Source of the DNA: Warburgia ugandensis
Lineage: Eukaryota > Streptophyta > Magnoliopsida > Canellales > Canellaceae
Assembly (NCBI GenBank): GCA_035236585.1
Contig: CP141137.1
Span: forward strand, 47,018,057 to 47,082,056
Length of the DNA: 64,000 nucleotides
Reading direction: 5' to 3'
In this document: piece by piece, positions 38,530 to 52,329 of the stretch
Layout: the number at the start of each line of letters is the position of its first letter
How positions within the stretch are numbered: position 1 is the stretch's first letter
Program-made: the position numbers and the translations under genes
The notes under the pieces: generated by a model
Told to the model about the DNA's origin: nothing
The model's input: the letters and a program-made list of their open reading frames with translations, nothing else
Database searches by the model: none

Positions 38530-40295
38530 AATTCATAATATGTTTTCCCCACTCCCTTCTAATGTCATCTAGATCCAATTAGCATAACTCTTGCTTCCCA
38601 AATCTGCTTGCAAGAAATTAGTTCTGACATGCAATCTTAGATTTAGTTAGGAAATGTACAAAATTGTAACAATGATCAATAATTGTCTTACCTTTCTCAA
38701 TTATGATATTGTAAATCCCCTACGAATGAGATTTCTCATGTATTAGAGAACATAATAACTACACTCCCAAATAAATTGTTGTTTAGGGCACTACACACCA
38801 AAGACAATAGAAAAGGTTCAAATATCATGTAAAATAAGTTTAGGTTATAAATTATCATAGAGAACTAGTAATTAGTAAACCTTATCTTAACCTTTTTCCA
38901 ATTGAGTTTTGTTAGGTGGTCAATACCTTCCAGATCAGCCAATTTATGCCATGCATTACATATATAATTGAAAAGAATTAGGTTATAAATAATATGATAG
39001 CTATCACTTATCAGGTGCTTAGTTATTATAATGAATGAAATAATAAAAACTTACTTGTCAATAATTTTCATCAGTTGTCCTCGAATGTGCACTCCACAAG
39101 AGTAAAAAAACATTGCATGCCCACCATGCACCTCCAAAGCTAGCAACATCCAATGGGACCTATAAACATAATAATTCAATTGTAAGTTTTAAATCTTAAC
39201 TGATATAAATATTCATGTGTATGAAATGACATAATTTAGCAACATATATCATAACTTACCCATTATTGTCGGGAACCAGTAAGGCATGCCCCTTCACATA
39301 CCTAGGAATGATATCTTCTATTTATTTTTCCATGAGCAAATGCTCCTTTAATCCTGTGACAACAACAAGGTCAAGGAACTTGCAAACGTCCTTGATCTCT
39401 AATCTTTGTAATTTATCATACAAAGACCTGCATTGGGTTAATGTCAAATAATTATCATGTCCTATTAAAAAAATAGTATTATTATTTTCATTTTTAATAG
39501 AGAAGTTGCACGACATACCGGTATGGATGAAGATGTGTGTGTATTCTAGTTGAGCCATATTACATATGGTTGAGAGGTCCTCTTTCAAGAGCAGAACCTC
39601 AACCATGTCTTCGGCAAGCACACCTATCTCTATCTTATGGGGCTGATCTTCTTATTTTCATTGACCAGTCTATAAAGTCCCCTCAGGAATGGAGGCATGT
39701 TAGATGGAACCTCTACCTGATCCCTACATTGTGAATGTAACATTGCATAAATTAGTAATGAAGAGATATATATATATATATAAGAAGAGAGACAGAGACA
39801 TTAAATTTAGCCATACAAGTATATATAAATACCTGAAAAGCCTGGGATGTCCCAGGTGGGGCAATTATGATTCTAAAATTTGCTACCAAGGAGGTTAGCC
39901 TCACTAGCCCCTTCTACTACTTCTGGTGAACCAACATGTTGCAAACAATATTAATCAATTTGGTAGAGGACTTAAAAAATGTAAATGAAAATGATGTTAT
40001 GACACCATATGCATACCTTACATATCATTGGTTTGATATATCCCTCTGCCCAAGCCACATGATATCCAACTGCATCCCCAATAGTTTCAATATCATTCTC
40101 TTGTATTGAAAATGGTAGGGGGCATCTATTTGGATGGTAGCAATAATGAACACATGCTTAGTGTGTGGATGCATCAACTTTCCATGCAGCATGACAAATG
40201 TCACAAAATGAACCTCATATAGTGTTGTCATAGCGACACAGTTCTCAGCTGTATGTAACTACAACATGCACTAACCCACTTGCAATGGAGAAATA

Positions 40296-40326
<31 letters not shown>

Positions 40327-41440
40327 ATCATGAAAAGATTACTAAATAATTCAACATTGCAAAAGTAAACATGTCAATACATACCTCAATGATAGGGAAA
40401 TCTCCTTCAAAGACTTGCTCTACCACCTCTTCTTTAGATGGAGGAGTGCAGCAATTATCATATTGGGGTCGGGGACAATATCCTAACTTGAACTTCTGCC
40501 ACTACAAAAGTCCTTATATAAATCATTCTTTACCTTCTTATATATCTTCTTGAAAGTTTTCTCCTTCCATGCTTCCAACATTTCTACTAGAGGATTCCCT
40601 TTTTTAGGGAAGAACTTGAAAGGAACCACACCACAACCTTGGCCCTTACTTGGTCAGGGTGCTTGTCCTTGTTGCCCGTAACCCTATATAGGATGACCCC
40701 CCTTGCAACAGTGCTACTTGAGTCCCTATAGTTGCACTTTCTAGGGCTAACTCTTCCTGCACATGAAATTATCATAACACGATCAAATCCATACATGTAA
40801 TATAAGTATAATCAAAGAGATAAAAAAGCAAGCATATAAAATCACTTATAATTTGTGATGCAATTACTACAACACTTTTGTTAATGAAGGACAAGGAGTT
40901 ATGCCCTTTTGAATGTGCCATTTAACAGAAAAGAGCAAGGTCAATCAGCTCCATGGTCCTAGCCTTCTTTTGATGTTAAGAGAGACACTAAGTCAGAGTA
41001 AATGAAATAAAAATCTAGTATATTTAGACACAAATGAATTATCACATATAATACTTCTTCCTCTAACAGTGCTAACAAACCCTCGAAAGGTGGAGTTGCA
41101 TATGATTAGTTGCATGCACCATTTGTTCTTTCATATGCTTTTCTTGCATATCAATGGAATGTAATCAAAATACAATCAACTTTAATAATTAGAGGAATTA
41201 AAATTTGGGTTAGTTGTAATTACCTCAAAATCAAGTGAGAGCATAAACTACACAAATTGATTCCATGCTTCCTATTCAATAAAGCAGGAATACAACTCAG
41301 GGACAATGTTAAGCCTCGATGGATCATTAGTATTTGGAAGTATATACTTTCTTGCAGGCTCACTCTTCCATTTCTTCCATTGTTCACCCGCCCCTTGTAA
41401 TACACTCTTCTTGCACTCATTAGAGATGGCAAAGGCAGAC
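38530..41440 (-). pseudogene. CACTA-associated gene with a C48 (Ulp1-like) protease end, decayed
   Basis: Minus-strand exon-like blocks in order. At 41220-41434, QWKKWKSEPARKYILPNTND and a NIVPELYS block match plant En/Spm-type proteins; two TAG stops lie in this block (complement at 41272-41274 and 41248-41250), and a GTAATT donor follows. At 40022-40200, NDIETIGDAVGYHVAW is a conserved segment of the same proteins. At about 39050-39160, SHWMLLALEVHGGHAMFF has the catalytic-His region of a Ulp1/C48 cysteine protease and ends at a GTAAGT donor. At about 38715-38755, CSYYVL fits the catalytic-Cys region, followed by a stop. At about 38530-38575, DIRREWGKHIMNF resembles the usual end. The family is known in plant CACTA elements, but the protease target is unknown. 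No TNPD-type transposase was recognised. Confidence 0.65.
40297..40320. repeat. (CA)12 microsatellite
   Basis: A short pure dinucleotide run followed by 'tatata'. It lies in an intron-like gap of the CACTA gene. Confidence 0.9.
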
Positions 41441-42695
41441 TACAAAATAAAAAAGAAGCACATTAGTCTATGTGAAGAAAAACAAGATAAGGGACATATT
41501 ATGTTATATGTAGTAAGAATTTACATATCTTGACCATTTCCCATATTGCATCTTTGAATGATTGATGGTGATACATATCTCCAATTAGTCACTGAGACTA
41601 GCATCATGCTTCTAACTATGCAGCACATGTAATTAGCATAAAAATGTGTACTAATACCTATCGCCTACCCTCTACTGTTGAATTGTGCCATTTCTTTTAT
41701 TCCTTTTGACTTTCTCTTAATTATATGTTCTATTTTTGTCTACCCTCTGCCCTTTCTCTTGATAGGTGCACATGTGCTCGATTCTTCTTCATGTTGTTCT
41801 TGTTCATATTCTTCAAGTTCCATGTTTCTTTCACAAGAGAAAACACTACAATTAGATCAATTAAAAATAATGGTAATTCAAACAAATAACAAAAAAAAAA
41901 TGTAGGAGAAAACCAACTAATAGTTATAATGTAAAGATTAATACACTGAATTGAGGTCTGATCAAAGAGGTTACATTTCAAAATTGTGTTAGTAAGCAAA
42001 AGAACTAAACATTAGTTGAGATGGTTTAAAATCCAAGCTCACTAGTTTAGGGTTATCTAAAAGTATGTGAAAAAGGTATTATTCTCACTAAGTTCCCATG
42101 AGTCTTGTGACAGTAAGCCAATTCATACCATCTTCCAACTATGAAGTACAAACCTCTCTTGCTAATAAGAAAAAAGCCAAGCCTTACTTTTCAAATAATT
42201 GAAAGTAAAGGTCTAAATATACCAAAAAAGAAAGATAACAAACCTAATGATTACTCGTCAGGCTTGTTAATAAAGGCTACAAACCCAATGGATTCTAAAT
42301 CTGAAGACTACTTACCAACACAAACCCTATGGATTCCACTTATTTCCAAAGCTCTGTTAAGAGGTAGGCTATCTATGTTTCCACTTAACATAGTAGAGGG
42401 TCTGTAACTGTATTATAGATATGCCATGCCATTTGGGTGATGCAACATGCAAGAGACTCCATACAGGCAAAGACATCAAAGGGAATGAGTTTAAAAGACC
42501 TATAATTGAAAATTAGTGTTAACCCTATACTATTTATTTGATCAAGTTCATTGGACAAATAAGGTATTTGGATATGTGAGATGTACTCTAATTATTATTA
42601 TTTTACATGACAAAAAAGAGGCAGAAAATGGTGATATAGAAATTCCAAGAGCAATTACCTCCTTCTATTTCCTCCCATCCTGTTTCTTCTCTTTC

Positions 42696-42696
<1 letters not shown>

Positions 42697-42753
<57 letters not shown>
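42697..42753. repeat. (CTT)n microsatellite, about 19 repeats
   Basis: A pure trinucleotide run followed by further cct/ctt-rich sequence to 42900. It produces a poly-Phe reading frame on the plus strand that is not a gene. Confidence 0.95.
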
Positions 42754-42758
<5 letters not shown>

Positions 42759-42989
42759 GGGGTAGCACAGGCATATTTGTGCAGCCAATTTCTCCCTCCC
42801 TCCCTCTTTCTCTATCCTTCTTCTTCTACATCTTCTTCTTCTTCTTTTTCTCTCTTCTTGCATCGAGTAGCACACTTTCTTTGTCCTTTTCCCCCCTTCT
42901 TTTGGACTGGGTTTTTTCTCTAGTTGAGGGAGCATTTTCAAAATTTTGGATCAGCTAAAAGGTGAGAGAGGGGATTATAAAGAAAAGCA

Positions 42990-44566
42990 CATCTAGGATG
43001 GTTTTATGAGAACTGTGCTTTATTCACCGTTCTATATTATCCTATAAGATAGTAAAATGTAGGCCAGTTCTCAATGAACTGCCCTCTATTAATATTGATG
43101 CTAATAGTGACAATACAAGACAGTTTTGTTGAGAACCATCTTGTATCGCATTAGCAATGAAGTAATTATATTCGAGGAACATAGGACAGTTATTTGGGAA
43201 CCAACCTATATGAACAAAAATATAGGATAGTTAGTTATTAACCATCTCATATTTATTAGCATATACAGGATGAATACCTAATAATCATCTTATATTTACT
43301 AATATAGAGGATGGTGATTCAGAAACCATCCTATATTTAACTTAAATATTTCTTTCCTATGTTCTCTATAATAAAAATTTATGAATGGCAAGTAATTATG
43401 AATGCAATGCAATCTATTCTTTAGAGCAGATTTATGATTGGCAAGGAATTCCATTTGCAGTTGGTTTTATGTATATTGCTAAAGTAGATGCTCAAACAAT
43501 GCAGAGTCTCAATCTAGTTCATGTTATAAGATATAAGAGGATGGACATATTGAATTTGGCTAGCCTTTGAAGTTTTATCTAAATAGAATAGTTTGACCTT
43601 AAGTTAGAAAGTATGATAACAAACAAAGAAATTGTGGTAGATAAAAAAAAATAGAAATGATCTTCTATTATGATAATGGAAGAAGCATGAGGTCAAATAA
43701 ACTACTCATGATCTAAAATTGATAAGTGTTATATTCATCTTAAATATTTGGAGACATTACCTATATTACCTAAACTTACATAACAACATTGATTTGTTAG
43801 CAACTAAAGGCTAAGTATTAGGGTACATAGTGAAAGCAGCTCTTTATTGCTAAAAGCCTTAGAGGCTAAAGCAAATAGAAATAGAATATCTATTCTAATA
43901 AGTGAGTAAATATTTGCACTTTAGAGTTTGAAGTTAGGAATCATATAATTTTTTAGGATTGGTTTCAATGTACTATATTAGTAGTTCAAATGACTAATGG
44001 TTTGGATGTAGTACTACACAAATTTTAATTTGGTACAACTTCATGACCTAAGCTAAGTGTAGCTAAGCGGTCTCAACTACAACTTGTTAAGGTGAGATAT
44101 GGACTTCAAGCCACCTCCTTGACAATTTTCAAGTACAAGAAAACAAATATAGGATGGTTCTAAACTTCTAATTGAATGCAGTACTACACAACTTAATAAA
44201 ATTTTAATTTGGTATGACTTGATGACCTAAGCTAAGTGTAGCTAAGCGGTCCCAACTAGAACTTGTTAACATGAGGTATGGACTTCAAGCAACCTCCCTG
44301 ATAACTTTGAATTAAATATAAAAAAAAAATGTACGATAGTTATCTCATAGCTATCCTATAATTATGAATAAAATAGGACATTTATCTAAGAACCATCCTA
44401 TATTTATTTTAAAGGAAAAAAAAAATAGGACGATTCCTTTGAGAACCATCCTATATTTGTTTTAAAGGGAAATAAATATAGGATGGTTCTTTAAGAGCCA
44501 TCCTATATTTATGATTATAATAGGACAATTATCAAAGAATTGTCCTGTATTATCATATAGTTGGTG
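42990..44566. repeat. Right subterminal repeat arrays of the CACTA element
   Basis: Two blocks (about 42990-43345 and 44150-44566) of 'ataggatggtt' and its inverse are separated by about 800 bp without the motif. The last 200 bp form several near-perfect hairpins, such as 'ataggatggttct' against 'agccatcctat' at 44477-44512. Element polarity puts this at the 5' end of the minus-strand gene. Confidence 0.78.
44008..44330. repeat. 170-179-bp tandem duplication in the CACTA right arm
   Basis: Copies start 'gtagtactacacaa' (44008) and 'gcagtactacacaa' (44178). Both contain 'gacctaagctaagtgtagc' and 'atggacttcaagc'. The second copy has about nine extra bases. Confidence 0.85.
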
Positions 44567-45208
44567 CATTAAGTTTTTAATTTTTTTATTTATTTTTTTA
44601 TTTAGGGTTTGGCCATGGGAACATCTTCTAATTATGGGATGCAATACAAAAATCTGAAGTGGAGAAGAAGAAGGAAGGATAAAGGAAAAAAGAACCGGGG
44701 CTTTATGCGTGACAGGGAGAACTTTAAAAATTGGAACTTGGAAGTTCGAAGCACTAGAAAAAAAAAATTAAAATAGAAGAGACAAAGAACTGAAGTTGAC
44801 TAAAGAGGAAAACCAAGAGGGATAGATTTAGGGTTTTTGTGTGGAAGCCCTAGGAGGTTTTTCTTACCTTTAAATCACTCCATGTCTGAATGCATAGCAC
44901 CATTAACTGTTCTCTTTCCGTTGCTTGTTTGTCATAGTAGATATGGGTTTTAATTTGACATGATGTTTTAACCTAACCGAGTAAACTGTCACTGTGAGTT
45001 GCCAGACTCATCCTCTTACAACTAACAATTTCAAGTGGAAGTTGTCTTGAGGAGAAAGAGGAGATTGACTACTAGAAAATGTTTACTAAAAAGATCTTTA
45101 ATTTATAAAAGGTTGCGAGACATTGATTATTTTCATCTTTTAGACTGTTGATGGCTGCTCATGCATTTCTACCTTTTTTTTTCAGATATCTTTAAGAATT
45201 CTTACACC

Positions 45209-47745
45209 ATGAGCACACCTACAGCACCACAAGTATGTGTTTCTTGTTTATTCTTTCTTTAACTCTTAGTTTCTCTCTTTATTCCTCACTCAGGCAATAT
45301 GTGTTTTCTTTGCTTATTTTTTATGATTATTGTTTGTTTGATTCTTTATAGAGTTTGATTCTTGTTTATTTGATTTATACTTTTTTGTCCTTGTTCCATG
45401 TTCTAATTAATATGACCCTTTAATGAAGTAATTGGTGTTTAGTGTAAACTAAAATTTTCTTATCAATTGAAATATAGGCACAGTTCAGGAGCAATAATGT
45501 ATCTTGTAATTTGAATTTGGTGCATGAGAATGAGGATGATGATGAGCTTGCTAATTTGGAGAACAAGGAGTTAGTTTTCAAATCCAACAGAGGTAAAAAA
45601 ACAAAAAACAAAAACAAAGGAAACTGATGTCTCCAGTTTGGAATTTTTTTGAACACCATCCAATATAGAAGATGGAAGGCAAAAGTATAAATTTAGGGGA
45701 CTATGTCACTAAGTTCTAAAAAGTTTAATCCTGAAGTTTTTTTGTGAGTTAGTAGCAACTACAGTTGTTATGCATGATTTTCCTTTTCAATTTGTTGAAT
45801 ATGATGGAATTACAGTAGTACTAAAATATTTGTATGCAGATTTTCATTTGATTAGTAGAAATATACTAAAAGAGGATGTACTGAGAATGTATAGAAGACA
45901 ACAAGGAAAGATAAAAGAGATGTTAGAGTTGTGATAAGTTTGACATCTGATTTGTGTACTTCTTATATTGCTAATAGTAATATAAGTCTCACAACACATT
46001 TTCTAAATAGTGAGTGGGTCTTTACATAAGAGGATCTTAAATTTTTATTTTCTACTATCTCCACATAATGGAGTATCTTTAACAGAAAATGTATACTTAT
46101 TATTGGAAGAATGGAAGATTGAGAAAAAGATTTTTTCCAATCACTTTAGACAATGCTTCTGTTAATGATTCTTCTATCAAGGCATCAATTGAACATCAAA
46201 AACATACTTGTTTGTGGTGGAGAGTTCCTTTATCTTTGTTGTTGTTGTCATATTTTGAATTTGACTATGCTAGATGGTTTGAAAGAAATAAATGACGCTA
46301 TTTAAAAATTTTCAAGAGAGCATCAAGTATGTGAAAGCATCACAAAGTAAAAAAACATAAATTTTTAGAGTGTGTGAATCACATGTCAATTGTGACCAAA
46401 AGGGGCTTAGGTAAAGATGTTCCTACAAGATGGAATTCAACATATGTGATGCTTTAAGGTGCACTTTGTTACCAACATACATTTTTTCACTCAAAACTAA
46501 GTGAATCAAACTATAAGCATTGTCCTTCTATAGACAAATGGCAAAAGGCCGTAAAAAAGTTTTTGTTTTTGTTTTTTTTATGATTCTACCTACAGGTTTT
46601 ACTAGATCCAAGTATCCTATAGCAAATCTCTACTTTTGTATAGCATTTGTGATTTATTTGAGTTTAACACAATACATGAGAAGCGATAATGATTATATGA
46701 AGAGTATGTCCACTCAAATGTTTGCCAAAGTTTTCAAAGTATTGGTCTAAATTTAGCACCAATTTGGCAATTGCATTTGTAATGGATCCTTAATATAAGC
46801 TCTCATTAGTGAAATTCTCATACAAGAAATTTTTTGTAATAGTTGCTTAGAGTTTTCTCGAGTTTGGAAAATTTTATTCACGATCTTCAATGACTATATG
46901 GTTAAGAGATCCCCTAATCCTTCCCCATCTTCTTCTACAACTAGAGGTAGTGGTCTTGATGTTAATGTTGATGTTGATGACAAACGAACTTGTCATATAG
47001 TCAAGGGGTTTCAAATGTGATGAAGGTAATTATATCTTTCACATGTGACTTACGATATTGTAATTTACTATGAACTATCATACATTAAGTTGAATAATAT
47101 AATTACATTTGTATTAGGAATTTAATTCATTTGAAAGTGAAGAATGTTTTTTCGCTATGCAAAAATCATAATTGGAGCTTTATTTAGATAAACCAAGGTT
47201 GCAAGAGTCAAAATTAGGCATTCTTGAACTCTAGAAAAGAATTCAATACAGGTTGATTGATTTATAATCTCTCATCTAATAAAAACAATATTTTTTATAA
47301 TCTTATTTACATTTATATTTAATGAAGATGTTGATTTCAGGTACGCTGAACTTGCTGCCATGGCTCGTGATGTCTTAAGCATTCCTATATATATAGTTGT
47401 AATAGAGTCTGCTTTTAGTATTGGTGGTTAGGTTCATGACCAATATAGGACTGCTTTAAAGCTAGATACAATGCAAGCTTTGATTTGTGTAAGAGAATGG
47501 CTATATGGATTGAAATGTAATAATTTATGATTCTATATTTAAACTTTATTTTATTTGGTAAATATTTATACATATATATTATATTTATGAGCTAAGTAAT
47601 GATTAATGCATGTTTATTCTACATCACTATAAACTTTGCTATTATAGTTGCCATGGGTGAGCTTGTTGAAGACAATGCAAGCGTAAGTAACAGCGCAAGA
47701 CAACCTCAACCAACTGAAGAATCTGGAATAGTTCATTTTGATTAA
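45209..47745 (+). pseudogene. hAT transposase (Ac/RICESLEEPER type), decayed
   Basis: The start ATG at 45209 gives MSTPTAPQ, then a GTATGT donor (45233) and an acceptor at 45477 joining in frame to AQFRSNNVSCNLN. A BED-finger segment follows (SPVWNFFEHHPI, about 45631-45666) in a shifted frame. The catalytic RNase H-like region spans about 45925-46800, with ISLTSDLCTSYIANSN, then ITLDNASVNDSS, then a DVPTRWNSTYVML block. The C-terminal hAT dimerisation domain has the motif YAELAAMARDVLS, then SAFSIGG (47341-47520). A last exon (47648-47745) ends in a TAA codon at 47743. There are several stops and frameshifts (for example the TGA at about 45626). It is the gene expected for the surrounding hAT. 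It would cut and paste the element by binding the terminal and subterminal repeats. Confidence 0.88.
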
Positions 47746-47988
47746 TTTGTACTTATATGCTTAACATAACTTAAATTAATTTGTTGTATTTGAAATTGAA
47801 TTTGATGTCATCCACAAGGAGGTGGATTTCTCACATGTGCTAGTTAGTCATCAATCAGTTACTACTGCAGTCATTTGAATACTATAATGCTCCTTTAGGA
47901 CCATATTAGTGGTGTAAACTGCGTTGCTTCTGTTTTCTAAGTACTCATGATCATATTCATTCAAATCCTCCATTTCTTAGAAATAGTC

Positions 47989-50900
47989 TATAATACTTGC
48001 CATTTTGGAGGAATATATATGTATATATATATTTGTGTGTGCATAATAATGATTTTCTAAATTTTGAAAAAATTGGACTTCTAAGAAAATTAAAAATTTT
48101 CGAAATGGATTTACTAATTCAAACATCAATATTTAGAATGTATGTGAGAAATGGAATCCAATGACACTAAAAATGCTAAAATTGGAGTCTAGACGAAAAT
48201 CTTCTAATTATTTTAATTAAGGCATTTTAATAAAATAAATGAACAGGCACAAAATACTAATTTCCCATGTGCGAGGCCCACTGACACAGCACACAATATC
48301 ATAATTTGACACACCATCATGAGCAGTGAGGTGCTGATTACTGACATTTATTGTTGAGAATCATTCAACATTAAATGCTGAAATGATATAAGATAATATA
48401 AATAAAATAAAATCCTAAAATAAAATATTGTTAATGGGAGCTTTAAAAGCACCTCCCCCCTCGTTAACTCACCTCGTTACCTCCCCCAGCCTCAATCGAT
48501 GCAACCCCACTAGAGCCAAAGACGATGACCTGCAAGTTGATTTCAATGGTGATGACCCCCCCTACCCCCCTCTTCAATGGCAACAGACAATCACTTCAGA
48601 TGAGCATGTCGCAGGTAGGTCATCCATCAACCATTTCACCCTTTTTTCATTCCCTTTTCCTTCTCCCCTCCCCAGCTCTAGCAAGGTCACCATTGTCCCT
48701 GTTTTTGGAGGACAAAACAATGGAACAGACTATGAAGATAATACAATTGATGAAATGGTATTAGATTGGCTATTTGAACCATTCATCTTGTTTCCCAAGC
48801 AACCACAATCAAAATCCCAGTGATTTCATTGAAATCCAATCAAAAATGGCATCAAAAAATAAGAAAAATAGTAAACTAAAAATTTTACAAAACTTGAATT
48901 AATCCAGCCAAAAACTTAAGATTTTGGTGGAATTTGGGAATGACAGCTTGATAAAACTCAAATTCAAGAAATTCTAAACAAAACAGTGTAATTTGGAGAA
49001 TTTTTCATATTGTATAGTCACCAGCAACGATTGAAATCCGGTCGTATTGTCCGACAATGGCAAGTTTTTCAACAACCCACTAGCGATCAAAACCTTATAG
49101 GTCTAGTGGATTTCATGTGCATAGAAGGCTCAAATGGGTGATTTGAGCTGTTCATCATGTTTTTTGACCCTCAAAACCCTAGGGATGATGAAAATAGTGA
49201 GAAAAAATGGACTCATCTGAATCATAGATCAAGCGAACCCCAATGGACAGTGCACCTAGGATGCACCCACCCGACACAGAACCCAACACACACGTGCAGG
49301 ATGATAGCCCACGCGTGACGCCACCAAACGTGTTTGACGTCACACATGCTGATTACGTAGGAACAAGACATCATTTGTCCTGGTGACCTAGACAATCATG
49401 CATGTACTAAGAATGTTTTTTTTCACATTTTTAGCCTGGATTTGATCAAACCATTGAAAATTTGTACTAGAATGGAAATTTAGCAAATTTGGAGGCTACA
49501 AAGGTCCAAATTATGATCCAAGCCGTCCATTAGATTTGTCTCAACGATGCAAACCTAAATTTATCATCAAAACCTTGACTTAACTACATATAATTAGATC
49601 AAATCACTAAATCTTAGATCAACCCATCAAGTGATGATCAGGCCTTCAAAATTGAACAAATATACCACATAAGAGATGAATTAGTAGAATTAATGGACAG
49701 ATTGCATGCATCTATCAAGAAAATTGATCTTGACCGTCAATCTAATCATAAACCTTAGAATTGACCGATCAGAGAACGATCAAACTATCAGAACGACATA
49801 CAATTATGGATATACATTTGAATTGTTAGGTAAACATGACAATTTGAACTGATTATGATAAATAAGATTGGATTAGTAATCTAATCCTAGATTGAGGCTA
49901 CAAAGCACGATCCAAAGGTTGGATTTCCTATAAACTGAACAAGATGAGAGAAATTAGTCCCCTAATGATCAATAGACACTGAACTGACTAATCACAACTT
50001 ATATTGATGATCAGAGCTAGCAGATGATCATTTAGATGTTAGAAAAACTAACATTTAGACATGGATTGGCTTAATTAAGTGTAAATCAAATGATTTGGGT
50101 CGTTAATCTAGGATTAACTGCCAAATTAGAGGAATTGTCACACTGATTGATTCACTCTTGGGATTTGAGGAACACCAAGTAAAATAGATGATGATTAAAA
50201 TGGACAATGAGGAACATTTAGTGTAGTGGATGACATAGTATGGTACTATGACCTGATAGGTACATCATAGCATGCAAGTTGAGGTGGTAACGCTCCTAAT
50301 TTGGAGTGCTCATGCATTTGAGGTAGGTGATTATGTTTAGTATTCCTCTAATTCCATGGATCATGATGTGTTCACTTGAGCTTTTCATTTATGATAGTAG
50401 TTTGAGGCATGGTCTTTATGTCACTCTCGCGTTTTTCTTGAGACTATCTTCATCATGCATTGTTGATGTTTATAATATCTTTTACTTTGCATGATATATG
50501 CGCTGTTTTTAACACATGATTTTTTATGTATTAGCACACCTTATTGACATGATCTTCTTGAGATTGACTACGTATGGATTTTTCATGATTTATTTTGTGC
50601 TTTTGCCATTTTATGATGGGTGTTTCTGCTTGGTGGATGCTATGCTAAGAAGGTATTAGGGTTGGCCACCCGCCCTCTAAACTTATGGATGATAGACACC
50701 AACCCTAATATGTGGGCAAATTGCATATGGTTTATGGTAATCATGGGCAAGACACCCACGACATCTGACCAACTCTCATGCCTCACCAACACTAGTCTCC
50801 TATTTCAATGTCGACGGTGTGCGGTAGTGGTTGATACCCTAGAGTGGTTGCCATTGCAGCATAGCAATCCATGTTCTTATTCTCTGTGCTCATGTAGTAT

Positions 50901-52018
50901 AGATACATTGAGATGTCTATATCTTGATGCACCCACAATGTGATGATGCACCGTAAGGGTGAAGCTTATATGGGCGACCAAATGTGGGTGAGCCTATGGG
51001 CTAAGCAAGCTATCTAGTGTGTGAGCTATAGATGAGGGACCCGAGGATTGGAATGAGTACTCATTGCCGAATATGTGAGTGTAATAGGGCACTCGTGGGA
51101 CACGTTAGAGTTTGCATGCCTGGTTACTCATGACTTGCTTACATATCTTAAGATGATAAAATTAATTGTATTTGACTCTATCATATGCATAAGTATGCAT
51201 TATCCATGTCTTGCATGCCATGGTGGTTAGTTATAATATCTTTACATTTATGCACAAATCATGCTTTCGATTGTAATTGCTTTTACTACAAACTCTTGAT
51301 TATTCATGTATTGTTTAATTCTAGATACCTATTGATTTGGTTTATTATTATCGAAATGTTTTGCATCCATGAGATTTATCATGACCTTGGTATTTATACA
51401 TCACATTATCTATATTCTGTTTGATATTAAATGTGATCACCTACACAAGCGATTTTTTGCTGAGGCATTGCTTTGGTTTGCAATGCCTCAAATCTAAAGC
51501 GCAACAGTAGCAAGGGAAAATAGGTGGAGTAGTAGAGAGAGGACAATGAGGATCATCTATCATATTCTAAGACCAATTTGATGTATGCATCCATCTACTT
51601 GACGTTGATTTTGGGGGGGGGGGGGTGCTGCTATATAAAAACACTTATATTATGGTGAGAGAGTTGGACCTTAACCTTATTTGCATTATGTGTATGGATT
51701 TATAGTTAGAGTTGGATGTGGTGAACAATGGTTGGAACCCTGGGATTTCATTCTTTTTTTTTTTTTTATTTGTATCTCTTTTCATGACCAGCATTTCTCC
51801 ATGGTTTCAACTTTTGTGAAAAGTATGCTATATAGTGTATTTGATTTTATTTGTTGCCATGGGACAGATGACCCCTGCGATTTTCTTTTGGTATTTCATT
51901 TGACATGATTATAGAACTTATATTAGATATGAGTTTTACATTTTCTAGGGATCTTGACTATCTTATTAATTATTATTATTATATATGAAAAATGGTTTTA
52001 GAAAACTAGGGTGTCACA
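47989..52018 (+). repeat. Solo LTR G, 4.0 kb, in the 3' part of the hAT
   Basis: Ends in AGGGTGTCACA and starts with a slightly decayed TGTAATA-type end. A perfect 5-bp duplication TAGTC flanks it (47984-47988 and 52019-52023). It belongs to the D/E/G subfamily: 'tttttgaccctcaaaaccct' block (49171), 'gaggtaggtgattatgttta' (50320), 'attagggttggccacccgcc' (50657) and the hairpin (51461). A GC-rich patch (49230-49380) sits after the first block. No internal sequence is attached, so it is a solo LTR inserted just downstream of the transposase gene. Confidence 0.85.
51461..51490 (+). promoter_or_regulatory. Conserved LTR hairpin (LTR G)
   Basis: A perfect 10-bp stem, TGAGGCATTG / CAATGCCTCA, with a 10-base loop. 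It is the best-preserved member of the GGCATT type. Confidence 0.78.
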
Positions 52019-52329
52019 TAGTCTTCATATCATAAGCTTGAACTTCAGTTTAGAAAGAGATCATGGAAGAGAAATGAATTGTTTTGGAATGAGAGTAAGT
52101 TTCATCAAGTGCCACTTCATGTTTATATTTTAGCAAGATATGTCTTTCAAAACTACATATGTAATCATACTTTTTTCTTGATCACATTTTCAATACCAAT
52201 CAAGAAACAATTTCCCAACTTCTTAGGAATCCTCTTTCCAAATATCTTTTGTAGTACTTTATTTCCAATGGTCTCCTACTAGGTCCCTCTTACCTTATAG
52301 TGGTCTTTGTGAAATGAAGATGATTTGGT

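Larger units (their letters stand above)
37177..44566 (-). mobile_element. CACTA (En/Spm-type) DNA transposon inside the hAT
   Basis: Both flanks are dense in inverted copies of a short motif (ATAGGATGGTT and AACCATCCTAT): left array about 37195-37810, right arrays about 42990-43345 and 44150-44566. Such subterminal arrays are a hallmark of CACTA elements. In between lies a minus-strand gene related to plant CACTA-associated proteins with a C48 protease end (38530-41440). The termini are decayed: CACCAACTATATG (right, inverted) against an unclear left end, so both ends are approximate and no 3-bp duplication could be fixed. It sits within the hAT, 5' of the transposase gene. Confidence 0.7.

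Noticed and set aside
42516-42923. 135-residue frame with a poly-Phe run
   Set aside because: The run is a (CTT)n microsatellite and the flanks are low-complexity pyrimidine sequence in the CACTA element.
45069-45083. A CACTA-like end ('actactagaaaatg') just before the hAT transposase
   Set aside because: No partner end or subterminal repeats are in the right position, and it falls in the hAT's own 5' region.
48428-48823. 131-residue frame in LTR G
   Set aside because: It sits in the pyrimidine-rich LTR leader, overlaps another frame of similar quality, and has no recognisable domain.
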